64,000 nt of DNA from Falsirhodobacter halotolerans. Lineage in GTDB: Bacteria > Pseudomonadota > Alphaproteobacteria > Rhodobacterales > Rhodobacteraceae. A program made the position numbers and the translations under genes. The notes below the pieces were generated by a model, which did no database searches, was not told the DNA's origin, and saw only the letters and a program-made list of their open reading frames with translations. Location: positions 2,267,001 to 2,331,000 of the forward strand of contig NZ_JALJAZ010000001.1 of NCBI RefSeq assembly GCF_022899245.1, given 5' to 3'. Shown here in pieces: positions 10,028 through 18,444 of the stretch (positions are counted from its first letter, which is position 1; each line of letters opens with the position of its first letter).

Positions 10028-11293
10028 ATGGATCATTTCCTCTATCGTTCGGGCGTCCTGCACGCCGAAGACGTGGCGCTGTGCGACATCGCGCAGGTCG
10101 TGGGCACGCCGTTCTATTGCTATTCCACCGCCACGCTGACCCGCCATTACCGGCTGTTCACCGAGGCGCTGTCGCCCCTGCCGCATCTGGTGTGTTTCGC
10201 GATCAAGTCGCTGTCGAACGTCGCCGTGCTGAAGACGCTGGGCGATCTGGGCGCGGGGATGGATGTGGTGTCGGGCGGGGAATACCTGCGCGCCAAGGCG
10301 GCGGGCGTTCCGGGCGACCGGATCGTGTTTTCCGGGGTGGGCAAAACGCGCGAGGAGATGCGTCTGGCCCTGACCGGCGGCATCCGGCAGTTCAACGTCG
10401 AAAGCGAGCCGGAGATGCGCGCCCTGTCCGAGGTGGCCGTGTCGCTGGGCGTGGTGGCCCCGATCACCATTCGCGTGAACCCCGACGTGGACGCGCGCAC
10501 GCATGAAAAGATCGCGACCGGCAAATCCGAGAACAAGTTCGGCATCCCGATCGCCCGCGCTTCCGAGGTCTATGCCGAGGCTGCATCCCTTCCCGGCCTC
10601 GATGTGGTGGGCATCGACGTGCATATCGGCAGCCAGCTGACCGAACTGGAACCGTTCGAGCAGGCCTATCTGAAAGTGGCCGACCTGACGCGCCGCCTGC
10701 GGGCCGAAGGGCATGACATCCGCCGTCTGGATCTGGGGGGCGGCCTTGGCATTCCTTACGCCCGCGGGAACGAGGCGCCACCCCTTCCCACCGATTACGG
10801 CGCGTTGATCCAGCGCACCGTCGGCGATCTGGGCTGCGAGATCGAAATCGAGCCGGGGCGCCTCATCTCCGGCAATTCCGGCGTTCTGGTCAGCCGCGTG
10901 ATCTATGTGAAGGAAGGCGAAGGTCGGGATTTCCTGATCCTGGACGCCGCGATGAACGATCTGGTGCGCCCGTCGATGTATGGCGCGCATCACGACATCA
11001 TCCCGCTGGCCGAATCCGCCCCCGCCGCGCCCACCCGCCCCTATGACGTGGTGGGACCGGTGTGCGAGACGGGCGACACCTTCGCCAAGGCCCGCGAAAT
11101 GCCCGCGCTTGCCGAAGGCGATCTGGTGGCCTTCCGCTCGGCCGGGGCTTACGGCGCGGTGATGGCCAGCGAATACAACACCCGCCCCCTGATCCCCGAG
11201 GTGCTGGTGCATGGCGATCACTATGCCGTCATCCGGGCGCGCCCGACATTTGACGAGATCCTGGCCCGCGATACGATCCCCGAATGGCTGTGA
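10028..11293 (+). CDS. lysA: Diaminopimelate decarboxylase
   Basis: A 421-residue PLP enzyme (fold-type III, alanine-racemase-like barrel) that decarboxylates meso-diaminopimelate to L-lysine. The Schiff-base lysine is K60 in CFAIKS; the glycine-rich phosphate-binding loop DLGGGLGIPY and the partner-subunit catalytic cysteine motif CETGD are present. It starts immediately after the preceding lipoprotein stop, which implies coupling. Confidence 0.97.
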   Translation: MDHFLYRSGVLHAEDVALCDIAQVVGTPFYCYSTATLTRHYRLFTEALSPLPHLVCFAIKSLSNVAVLKTLGDLGAGMDVVSGGEYLRAKAAGVPGDRIVFSGVGKTREEMRLALTGGIRQFNVESEPEMRALSEVAVSLGVVAPITIRVNPDVDARTHEKIATGKSENKFGIPIARASEVYAEAASLPGLDVVGIDVHIGSQLTELEPFEQAYLKVADLTRRLRAEGHDIRRLDLGGGLGIPYARGNEAPPLPTDYGALIQRTVGDLGCEIEIEPGRLISGNSGVLVSRVIYVKEGEGRDFLILDAAMNDLVRPSMYGAHHDIIPLAESAPAAPTRPYDVVGPVCETGDTFAKAREMPALAEGDLVAFRSAGAYGAVMASEYNTRPLIPEVLVHGDHYAVIRARPTFDEILARDTIPEWL

Positions 11294-11311
11294 CGCGGAT
11301 GGGCGGATGGG

Positions 11312-13585
11312 ATGACCGGACGGAATGACCCGATCCTTGCGCGGCTGGCCCGCCCGATCCGCCTGACCCTTCTGGGGCTGTGGCTGGAACGCGCGGCGCG
11401 GGCGTTCTGGCCGCTTGGGTCGCTCGTTCTGGGGGGGCTGGCCCTTCTGATGTTCGGGGTGCAGGACCATCTGCCGATCACGGCCCTTTGGGCGGGATGC
11501 GCGGGGGCGGGCCTTGGCGGTCTGGCGGCCCTGGGCTTCGGGCTGCGCCGCTTTCGCCGCCCCACGCGGGGCGAGGCGATGGCCCGTCTGGACGCCTCCC
11601 TTCCCGGCCAGCCGATCGCCGCCGCGCGGGATGCGCAGGCGGTCGGGGCGGACGACCCCGCCTCCGCCGCGCTGTGGGCGGCGCATGTTGCGCGGATGGC
11701 GGATCGGGCACGGGCGGCCCGCGCCGTGGGGCCCCGCCCGGATCTTGCCGCCCGCGACCCCTATGCCTTGCGCCTTGTCGCGCTGACGGCGCTGGCGACC
11801 GCGCTGATCTTCGGATCGGTCTGGCGGGTGGCGACGGTGGCCGATGCGGTGCCCGCAGGCTCCGCCATTCCCACCGGCCCCATGTGGGAGGCGTGGGTCC
11901 AGCCCCCCGCCTATACCCGCCAACCCACCATCTATCTGAACGACCTTGCGGCCGAGGCGCTGGAGGTGCCGACGGGCAGCGCCCTGCGCCTGCGCCTTTA
12001 CGGCGACGTGGACGTGGCGCTGTCGGACATGCCGCCCCAGACCGGCCCCGACCGGACCTATGCCCTTGGGCGGGACGGCACGCTGACCCTGGGCGACCGC
12101 GCGTGGCGGATCGCCGTGCGCCCCGATGCCGCGCCGATGGTCGCGATCCCCGCCCCGCCCGAACGCCAGCCGGATGGCGGTCTTCGCCTGCCGTTCCGCG
12201 CCGGGGACGATTACGGTATCACCGGTGGCGTGGCCGAGGTGACGCTGGATCTGGCCGCCGTGGACCGCCGCCATGGCCTGACCGTGGACCCGGAGGTGCG
12301 TGCGCCGCTGCGCCTCGACCTTCCCCTGCCCATCCGGGGCGACCGCCGCGCGTTCGAGGAGGTTCTGACCGGCGATCTGTCCAAACATCCTTATGCCAAT
12401 CTGCCCGTGACCCTGCGGCTGGAGGTGACGGACGCGGCGGGGCAGACGGGGGTGGCATCGATGGCGATGACGCTGCCTGGCAAACGGTTCTTCGATCCGG
12501 TGGCGGCGGCGGTGGCCGAAATGCGGCGCGATCTTTTGTGGTCGCGCGCCAATGCGGGCCGCACGGGGCAGGTTCTGCGGGCGGTGACCTTCGCGCCCGA
12601 CGATCTTTTCGCCAATCAGCGCGCCTTTCTGCGCCTGCGGGCCGTGATCCGCGCCCTGTCGCCCGACCTGTCCCCCGAGGATCGCGACCGCATCGCCGAG
12701 GAGTTGTGGACCATCGCCACCATGCTGGAACATGGCAATGACGGGGATGCCCGCGCCCGCATGGCCCGTGCGCAGGACCGTCTGTCGCAAGCCATGCGGG
12801 ACGGGGCCGACCCGGCCGAGATCGAGGCCCTGATGCGCGAACTGCGACAGGCGACCGACGATTATATCGACCAGTTGGCGCAGGAAGGGGAAGGCCAGCA
12901 GCAGGCCGAGGGCGAGACGCAGGACCTGACCGGCGATCAGCTTCAGGGGATGATGGACCGGATCGAGCAGTTGATGCGCGAGGGGCGGATGGCCGAGGCG
13001 CAGGCCCTGATGGATCAACTGGCGCAGATGATGCGGAACCTGCGCGTCACCGAAGGTGAGGGTCAGGGCGAGGGCCGCCCCGGCGGCGGTCTGGGCCAGA
13101 CGCTGCGCGATCAGCAGCAATTGTCCGATGACGGCTTTCGTGGGCTTCAGGACGGCGGCGATGCCGACGATCTGGCCGACCGCCAGCGCGCGTTGCGCGA
13201 CCAACTGCAGGGGCAGGAGGGCGACGAGGCCGACCGCGCCCGCCGCGCGATGGAAGAGGCGGAACAGGCGCTGCGCGGCGGCGATCTGTCCGGCGCCTTC
13301 GACCGGCAGGCCGAGGCGATCGAGGCGTTGCGGGACGGGATGCGCGCCGAAGCCGAGCGGCAGACCCCGGGCCAGCCCGAGGGACAGGCCACCCAGACCG
13401 ACCCCCTTGGCCGCCCCACCGGCCCCGCAGGCCGCATCGGATCGGACGACAATCTGGCCGAAGGCGAGGCCGAGCAGCGCCGCCGGGCCGAGGCGCTGCT
13501 GGACGAGATCCGCCGCCGCGCTGGCGAACAGATGCGGCCCGAGGAGGAGCGCGACTACCTCCGTCGCCTGCTCGATCTGTTCTGA
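11312..13585 (+). CDS. DUF4175 / TIGR02302-type membrane protein
   Basis: A 757-residue protein with three hydrophobic segments near the N-terminus (about residues 20-45, 50-70 and 150-170), then a globular part. The C-terminal half is highly charged and Gln/Glu/Arg-rich helical sequence, probably coiled coil, ending in RDYLRRLLDLF. This architecture and the position downstream of lysA match the conserved alphaproteobacterial family TIGR02302 (DUF4175). It is slightly shorter than I would expect for the family. No catalytic motif is visible; a cell-envelope role is inferred only from topology and neighbours. Confidence 0.75.
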   Translation: MTGRNDPILARLARPIRLTLLGLWLERAARAFWPLGSLVLGGLALLMFGVQDHLPITALWAGCAGAGLGGLAALGFGLRRFRRPTRGEAMARLDASLPGQPIAAARDAQAVGADDPASAALWAAHVARMADRARAARAVGPRPDLAARDPYALRLVALTALATALIFGSVWRVATVADAVPAGSAIPTGPMWEAWVQPPAYTRQPTIYLNDLAAEALEVPTGSALRLRLYGDVDVALSDMPPQTGPDRTYALGRDGTLTLGDRAWRIAVRPDAAPMVAIPAPPERQPDGGLRLPFRAGDDYGITGGVAEVTLDLAAVDRRHGLTVDPEVRAPLRLDLPLPIRGDRRAFEEVLTGDLSKHPYANLPVTLRLEVTDAAGQTGVASMAMTLPGKRFFDPVAAAVAEMRRDLLWSRANAGRTGQVLRAVTFAPDDLFANQRAFLRLRAVIRALSPDLSPEDRDRIAEELWTIATMLEHGNDGDARARMARAQDRLSQAMRDGADPAEIEALMRELRQATDDYIDQLAQEGEGQQQAEGETQDLTGDQLQGMMDRIEQLMREGRMAEAQALMDQLAQMMRNLRVTEGEGQGEGRPGGGLGQTLRDQQQLSDDGFRGLQDGGDADDLADRQRALRDQLQGQEGDEADRARRAMEEAEQALRGGDLSGAFDRQAEAIEALRDGMRAEAERQTPGQPEGQATQTDPLGRPTGPAGRIGSDDNLAEGEAEQRRRAEALLDEIRRRAGEQMRPEEERDYLRRLLDLF

Positions 13586-13586
13586 C

Positions 13587-14081
13587 TCAGTGGGTCTGGA
13601 TACGCGCGATCAGCCGATCGAGCGCCAGCCGCCCCTGATCCACCCAAGCGGTGTAACGGGCCAGCGGTTCGGCCAGATCCGGGGCCTCCTCGGCCAGACG
13701 CGGCGCGCCCAGATACAGGCCCGCCAGCACCGCGAGCGGCAGGATCGCCAGAAGGACCCCGGTCACGAACCCGCCCTTGCGGCGCGGCGGCGGGGCCGTG
13801 GGCGCGGGGGGGATGGTTCCTTCGCGCAGGCGCGCGGCGGTCTCGATCGCCGCCTCCTCGCGCAGGATGGCGCGGAAATCCTCGGGCACCGGGCGGACAG
13901 GGGTCGGGGGTGTGGCCGGGGGTGGCGTCGGGGCGGGTGGCGGGTCCAGCCGCAGCGGCGCCTTCGGCACCTCATACCATTCATACCCGCAGGCCGAACA
14001 TTTCACCTCGCGTCCGCCCTCGGGGATGGCGGCGGCGTCCACCTCGTAATGCGCCCCGCATGTCGCACAGCTCAGCCGCAT
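13587..14081 (-). CDS. MJ0042-type zinc-ribbon membrane protein
   Basis: A 164-residue protein beginning MRLSCATCGAHYEV. Two CxxC pairs (CATC and CSAC) form an N-terminal zinc ribbon of the MJ0042/zinc_ribbon_5 type. A proline-rich linker follows, then one transmembrane helix (about residues 105-125, GFVTGVLLAILPLAVLAGLY) and a C-terminal tail. An upstream in-frame start would add 27 residues not seen in this family. It lies head-to-head with ftsE, as in related genomes. Function is unknown. Its stop almost abuts that of the convergent DUF4175 gene. Confidence 0.8.
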   Translation of the reverse strand: MRLSCATCGAHYEVDAAAIPEGGREVKCSACGYEWYEVPKAPLRLDPPPAPTPPPATPPTPVRPVPEDFRAILREEAAIETAARLREGTIPPAPTAPPPRRKGGFVTGVLLAILPLAVLAGLYLGAPRLAEEAPDLAEPLARYTAWVDQGRLALDRLIARIQTH

Positions 14082-14176
14082 ATGTCCCTCGCACGGTTTC
14101 GGTTTTGCGGGTGTTGTAGCAACGATGACGGTGCTATCCAAGCAGGACCGCGCCACGTCCATGAAGGGGGGAGCCT

Positions 14177-14848
14177 GTGATCGCTTTTGATGAGGTCGCC
14201 TACAGCTATGGCGGTGCGGATCTGCTGACGAACGTGAACCTGATCCTGCAACCGGGATCGTTCCATTTCCTGACCGGCCCGTCGGGGGCGGGGAAATCGA
14301 CGCTGCTGAAGCTGTGCCATGGCGAGCTGTTCGCGACCACCGGCACGGTCACCCTGTTTGACCGCGACATCCGGTCGGTGGGCCGCGATGGGCTGGCGCG
14401 GATGCGGCGGCGGGTGGGCGTGGTGCAGCAGGACTGCCAGTTCCTCGATCACCTGTCGGTCGCAGCCAATGTGACCCTTCCGCTCAGCGTGACGGACCGC
14501 GAGACCGATCCCCAGGATCTGTCGGACCTTCTGGACTGGGTGGGCCTGACACGCCACGCCGGGTCGTTGCCGCCCGAATTGTCGGGCGGGGAACGTCAGC
14601 GGGCGGCGCTGGCCCGCGCGGTCATCATGTCGCCCGACCTGCTCTTGGCCGATGAACCCACCGGCAATCTGGACTGGGAGATGTCGTTGCGCCTGCTGAC
14701 CCTGCTGGTGGAGCTGAACCGGATGGGCAAGACCATCCTGATCGCCACGCATGACATGCACCTGATCCGCGCGGCCAAGACCCAGGTCGGCGCGCGGGTG
14801 CTGCGCATTCGTGACCGGTCGGTGCAACTGGCGGGGGCGGACCTGTGA
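14177..14848 (+). CDS. ftsE: Cell-division ABC transporter ATPase FtsE
   Basis: A 223-residue ATPase that works with FtsX at the septum to activate peptidoglycan hydrolases. Walker A GPSGAGKST (about residues 34-42), signature LSGGERQR, Walker B LLLADEPTGNLD and the switch histidine in ATHD are all intact. The start is GTG with a purine-rich GGGGGGAG just upstream. The stop overlaps the GTG start of ftsX. Confidence 0.95.
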   Translation: MIAFDEVAYSYGGADLLTNVNLILQPGSFHFLTGPSGAGKSTLLKLCHGELFATTGTVTLFDRDIRSVGRDGLARMRRRVGVVQQDCQFLDHLSVAANVTLPLSVTDRETDPQDLSDLLDWVGLTRHAGSLPPELSGGERQRAALARAVIMSPDLLLADEPTGNLDWEMSLRLLTLLVELNRMGKTILIATHDMHLIRAAKTQVGARVLRIRDRSVQLAGADL

Positions 14849-15750
14849 TCCACGCCCTGCGCACCGCCTTTCGCGATCTGACCCGCCCGGACCCCGGCGC
14901 CGACCGGCTTGTGCCCCCCACCGGCACCGGCGCGTGGCTGACCATCTTCACCGCCGCCGTGATGGCCTTTCTGGCGGTGTTCGCGCTGGCGCTGGCCTTG
15001 GCGTCGGGCCGGCTGGCGGATCGCTGGTCCGAGGCGTTGGCCCGCACCTCCACCATCCGCATCTCGGCCCCGCCGGACCAGACCGACGCGCAGGTGCAAT
15101 CGGTGCTGTCCATTCTGGCGGCCACGCCCGGCGTCGCCTCCGCCCGCCCCCTGTCGGACGAGGAGGAGCGCGCGCTTCTGGCCCCGTGGTTCGGATCGGA
15201 CCTGCCGCTGGACGACCTGCCCATTCCCCGGCTGATCGAGGTGACGGAGGACGGCTCCGGCTATGACGCCGAAGGGTTGCGCCAGCGTCTGACGGCCGAG
15301 GCGCCCGACGCGAGCCTGGACGATCACACCCGCTGGCGCCAGCCCCTGGCCTCGGCCGCCAACCGGCTGCGCATTCTGGGTTGGGGGGCGCTGGCGCTGA
15401 TTTTGGCGACCACGGGCGCGGTGATCACGTTGGCCGCCAACGCGTCGCTGGCCGCCAATGCGCCGATCCTGAAGGTGCTGCGTCAGATCGGGGCGCAGGA
15501 CGGCTATATCGCCCGCGCCTTCGTCCGGCGGTTCACCCTGCGCACGCTGTCAGGTGCGGCGGGGGGGGTGCTGGTGGGAAGCTTCGTCGTCTGGCTGATG
15601 CCGGCGGGCGGGGCGGACGGGTTTCTGACCGGCCTTGGCATGGGGTGGTCGGGATGGGCCTTGGCCTGGCTGCTGCCCATCCTGTGCGGGATCGTGGCCT
15701 TCATGGCCACCCGCCGCGCCGCCTTCCGCAAGCTGGCCGAGATGACCTGA
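14845..15750 (+). CDS. ftsX: Cell-division membrane protein FtsX
   Basis: A 301-residue partner of FtsE. One N-terminal transmembrane helix (about residues 31-53) is followed by an extracytoplasmic domain of about 110 residues, then three C-terminal helices, giving the FtsX four-helix plan. The GTG start overlaps the ftsE stop. The stop overlaps the plsC start (TGATG), so cell division and phospholipid genes are coupled here. Conservation is low, as is normal for this family, but context makes the call secure. Confidence 0.92.
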   Translation: MIHALRTAFRDLTRPDPGADRLVPPTGTGAWLTIFTAAVMAFLAVFALALALASGRLADRWSEALARTSTIRISAPPDQTDAQVQSVLSILAATPGVASARPLSDEEERALLAPWFGSDLPLDDLPIPRLIEVTEDGSGYDAEGLRQRLTAEAPDASLDDHTRWRQPLASAANRLRILGWGALALILATTGAVITLAANASLAANAPILKVLRQIGAQDGYIARAFVRRFTLRTLSGAAGGVLVGSFVVWLMPAGGADGFLTGLGMGWSGWALAWLLPILCGIVAFMATRRAAFRKLAEMT

Positions 15751-16475
15751 TGCCCCGCCCCGCCCTGATCCAGAAGCCGCTGTCGATCCTGTTCGCCGCG
15801 CAGATGTATCTGGCGATGGGCGTGGTGGGTCTGGTCATGCTGCCCGCCGCCCTGATCTCGCGCGACGGGGCGATCCGGGCCTGCAAGCTGTTCTGCGGCT
15901 GGGTGCGGTTCACGGCCCGCCTCATGCTGGGCATCGACACGCGGATCGAGGGGGTGGTGCCGACCGGACCCGCCCTTGTCGCGGCCAAGCACCAGTCGTT
16001 TCTGGACGTCCTCTTGATCTTCGCCGCCCTGCCCCGCCCGCGTTTCGTAATGAAGGCGGAGTTGCTGCGGATGCCGGTCTTCGGCTGGTATGTGCGCCGT
16101 CTGGGCTGCATCCCCGTGGCGCGCGGTGGCGGGGCGGCGGCGGTCGCCGCGATGGTGGCGGCGGCGCGGGGCGAGGAGGGGCAGGTCGTCATCTATCCCC
16201 AAGGGCAGCGCCTGCGGCCGGGGGCCACCGCCCCCTACAAATACGGAACGGCGGCGCTCTATGCCGATCTGGGGCTGCCCTGCGTGCCGGTGGCGACGGA
16301 GGCGGGCCATGTCTGGCCGCTCGGGCCGTGGCGCAAGGCGGGGCGGGCCACGGTGCGCTTTTTGCCCGCCCTGCCCCCCGGCCTGCCACCTGAGGACCTT
16401 CTGGCCCGGCTGCAGGCCGTTATCGACCCCGAATCGGAAAGGCTGAGCCATGAACACCATCGACACGCTGGCTGA
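15750..16475 (+). CDS. plsC: 1-acyl-sn-glycerol-3-phosphate acyltransferase
   Basis: A 241-residue membrane acyltransferase that acylates lysophosphatidic acid to phosphatidic acid. The catalytic HX4D box is present as HQSFLD, and an N-terminal hydrophobic segment anchors the enzyme. The usual EGTR substrate-binding motif reads QGQR (YPQGQRLRPG), a departure discussed in the findings. The start shares one base with the ftsX stop, and the 3' end overlaps the next gene by 26 bases. Confidence 0.9.
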   Translation: MPRPALIQKPLSILFAAQMYLAMGVVGLVMLPAALISRDGAIRACKLFCGWVRFTARLMLGIDTRIEGVVPTGPALVAAKHQSFLDVLLIFAALPRPRFVMKAELLRMPVFGWYVRRLGCIPVARGGGAAAVAAMVAAARGEEGQVVIYPQGQRLRPGATAPYKYGTAALYADLGLPCVPVATEAGHVWPLGPWRKAGRATVRFLPALPPGLPPEDLLARLQAVIDPESERLSHEHHRHAG

Positions 16476-17055
16476 TCTGTCGGCGCATTACGGCACCCCC
16501 AGCCGGGCCGCGACGGAAAAGGTCACGGCGCAGCTGACCCCCGCCTATGCCGCCTTCGTCGCCCGCAGCCGGTTCTGCATCCTGACGACCGTGGGGCCGG
16601 AAGGCACGGATGGCAGTCCGCGCGGCGATGACGGTCCGGTGGTGCGGATCCTTGATCCGCAGACGCTCGCCCTGCCCGACTGGAAGGGGAACGACCGCGT
16701 CGATTCCCTGCGCAACATCGTGCAGGACGGGCGGGCGAGCCTGATGTTCCTGATCCACGGATCGAACAACGCGCTGCGGATCAACGGGCGGGCCAAGCTG
16801 ACGGCGGACGATGCGCTGCGGGACGGCTTCGCGCGGGGCGACCTGCGCCCGCGCACCGTCATCCTGTTTCGGATCGAGGAGGTCTACGCCCAATGCGCCC
16901 GCGCCCTGATGCGGTCGGGATTGTGGACCCGGGGGCCGGATGCCGAAGGCCTGCCGAGCGTGGGCGACATGCTGCGCGAGGCGACGGGCGGGACCTTCGA
17001 CGGGACCACCTATGACGCGGAATGGGCGGCCCGCGCCGCCCGCACCATGTGGTAA
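16450..17055 (+). CDS. Pyridoxamine 5'-phosphate oxidase-family flavoprotein
   Basis: A 201-residue protein with the split-barrel FMN-binding fold of the PPOX superfamily, in the subgroup typified by MSMEG_1061/DR_2398. Recognisable pieces are CILTTVGPEG, the SPRGDDG segment, DWKGNDRVDSLRNI and FLIHGSNNALRINGRA. It lacks the substrate signature of true PdxH, so it is more likely a general flavin- or F420-type reductase; the substrate is unknown. Its first 26 bases lie inside plsC in another frame. It abuts accA tail to tail. Confidence 0.85.
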   Translation: MNTIDTLADLSAHYGTPSRAATEKVTAQLTPAYAAFVARSRFCILTTVGPEGTDGSPRGDDGPVVRILDPQTLALPDWKGNDRVDSLRNIVQDGRASLMFLIHGSNNALRINGRAKLTADDALRDGFARGDLRPRTVILFRIEEVYAQCARALMRSGLWTRGPDAEGLPSVGDMLREATGGTFDGTTYDAEWAARAARTMW

Positions 17056-18015
17056 TTACGCGGCCAGCCCCTTGGCGCCCATGCCGAGGAACTTCTGACG
17101 GCGGTCCTTGACCAGCGCCTCGCGCGATTGGCCGGACAGATCCGTCAGCATGGACTGGATCGCCTTGCCCACGGCGGCGATGGTTTCGTCCCGTCCGCGC
17201 TGCGCCCCGCCCAGCGGTTCCTGCACGATGCGGTCGATCACGCCCAGCTTCTGCAGGTCCTGCGCGGTCAGGCGCAGGGCGTCGGCCGCCTCGCGCATCT
17301 TTTCGGCATCCTTCCACAGGATCGAGGCGCAGCCCTCGGGCGAAATCACGGAATAGACAGAATGCTCCAGCATCGCGACACGGTTGCCGGCGGCGAAGGC
17401 CACGGCCCCGCCCGACCCGCCTTCCCCGATGACGGTGGCGATGACCGGCACGCCGACCTCAAGGCATTTCATGGTGGAGCGGGCGATCGCCTCGGACTGG
17501 CCGCGTTCTTCCGCGCCCTTGCCGGGATAGGCGCCGGGCGTGTCGATCAGCGTGACGATCGGCAGGCCGAAACGGTCGGCCATGTCCATCAGGCGGATGG
17601 CCTTGCGATAGCCTTCGGGGCGGGCCATGCCGAAATTGCGTTCGATCCGGGATTTGGTGTCATGGCCCTTTTCATGGCCGATCACCATCACCGGCCGGTC
17701 GTGGAACCGCGCGATCCCGCCCATGACCGCGTGATCGTCGGCAAAGTTCCGGTCGCCCGCCAGCGGGGTGAATTCGGTGAACAGCGCCTCGATGTAATCC
17801 TTGCAGTGGGGGCGTTCGGGATGCCGCGCCACCTGCGTCTTCTGCCAGGCGGTCAGGCCCTTATAAAGGTCGCGCAGCAGCGTTTCCGCCTTGCGGTCCA
17901 GGGCGGCGGCCTCTTTTTCCATGTCCATCTTGTCATTCTGGCGCGCAAGGGCCCGAAGCTCTTCCGCCTTGCCCTCGATCTCGGCCAAGGGCTTTTCGAA
18001 TTCAAGATATTGCAT
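17056..18015 (-). CDS. accA: Acetyl-CoA carboxylase carboxyltransferase subunit alpha
   Basis: A 319-residue crotonase-fold subunit that transfers carboxyl from biotin to acetyl-CoA to make malonyl-CoA for fatty-acid synthesis. The N-terminal [17 protein letters not shown] helix, [27 protein letters not shown] and GEGGSGGA segments are all typical and complete. The ATG at 18015 matches family N-termini. The upstream region holds a strong hairpin at 18091-18120 that may end a separate small transcript or attenuate accA. Confidence 0.97.
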   Translation of the reverse strand: MQYLEFEKPLAEIEGKAEELRALARQNDKMDMEKEAAALDRKAETLLRDLYKGLTAWQKTQVARHPERPHCKDYIEALFTEFTPLAGDRNFADDHAVMGGIARFHDRPVMVIGHEKGHDTKSRIERNFGMARPEGYRKAIRLMDMADRFGLPIVTLIDTPGAYPGKGAEERGQSEAIARSTMKCLEVGVPVIATVIGEGGSGGAVAFAAGNRVAMLEHSVYSVISPEGCASILWKDAEKMREAADALRLTAQDLQKLGVIDRIVQEPLGGAQRGRDETIAAVGKAIQSMLTDLSGQSREALVKDRRQKFLGMGAKGLAA

Positions 18016-18082
18016 GGTCCGGTCCCTGATGGATGCTGCGCCCCTATATGCCCGCGCGCGCCTTGCGATGCAACCGCATGGC

Positions 18083-18205
18083 ACAAACCACAACGCCCCG
18101 GGGCTTCCCCCGAGGCGTTGCGTCCTCCCCGATGCTGCGTCAGGCCTCCCCTCCGTCGACAGCCGGATATTCGAACGGATGATTTTTCAACCACCCATGG
18201 GATGA
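18083..18205 (-). ncRNA. Candidate small RNA or leader transcript upstream of accA
   Basis: A possible minus-strand transcript would start downstream of a TTGACA -35 word (18234-18229; the -10 is weak, near CACTCT) and end at the stem-loop 18091-18120 followed by a U-containing stretch. No open frame of useful length starts with a ribosome-binding site inside. The stem is fully paired only on the minus strand, with one G-U wobble where the plus strand has an A-C mismatch, which points to minus-strand RNA. It could equally be an accA leader with an attenuator. Confidence 0.3.
18091..18120 (-). terminator. Strong stem-loop upstream of accA
   Basis: Thirteen paired positions (18091-18103 with 18108-18120) enclose a four-base loop. 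Read on the minus strand the arm CAACGCCTCGGGG pairs completely using one G-U, then UGGUUUGUG follows. The U tract is imperfect, so this is a terminator-like or attenuator-like hairpin and not a textbook terminator. Confidence 0.5.
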
Positions 18206-18444
18206 GAGTGCTGCACAATGCGGCATAGTGTCAAGAAATCTTTACATTGCGTGACGGAAATTATGGACCACCCCGCCACGCCGAACGATCGTGCAGGATG
18301 TCGCCCAGTGTCGCGGTTTTATCGCGCGAACCACCATGCATGCCGAATTTACTTGCGCGCCGGCGCTGTGGAAAAAGTCAGAACGCGAAGCATTCCCGAA
18401 TGAAATGCCCTAATCTTTCCCCAAACAGATTGTGGAGCCGAACA

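Larger units (their letters stand above)
18016..18444. other. Non-coding region between accA and dgcN
   Basis: These 429 bases separate divergent genes and hold no convincing coding sequence. The accA side contains a GC-rich stem-loop (18091-18120). A minus-strand TTGACA word lies at 18229-18234. The composition is clearly more AT-rich from about 18175 to 18440, as expected for promoters. dgcN has a good ribosome-binding site (GGAG at 18434-18437). I could not find a clear operator palindrome for a dgc regulator. Confidence 0.6.

Noticed and set aside
9893-13204. A 1103-codon open frame on the minus strand opposite lysA and the DUF4175 gene
   Set aside because: It is a shadow of GC-rich codon bias: the plus-strand genes have strong motifs and coupling, whereas the antisense product is low-complexity His/Arg/Gln-rich with no ribosome-binding site.
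18218-18403. Short open frames in the accA-dgcN gap
   Set aside because: No ribosome-binding sites or conserved patterns; they cross the AT-rich promoter-like stretch.
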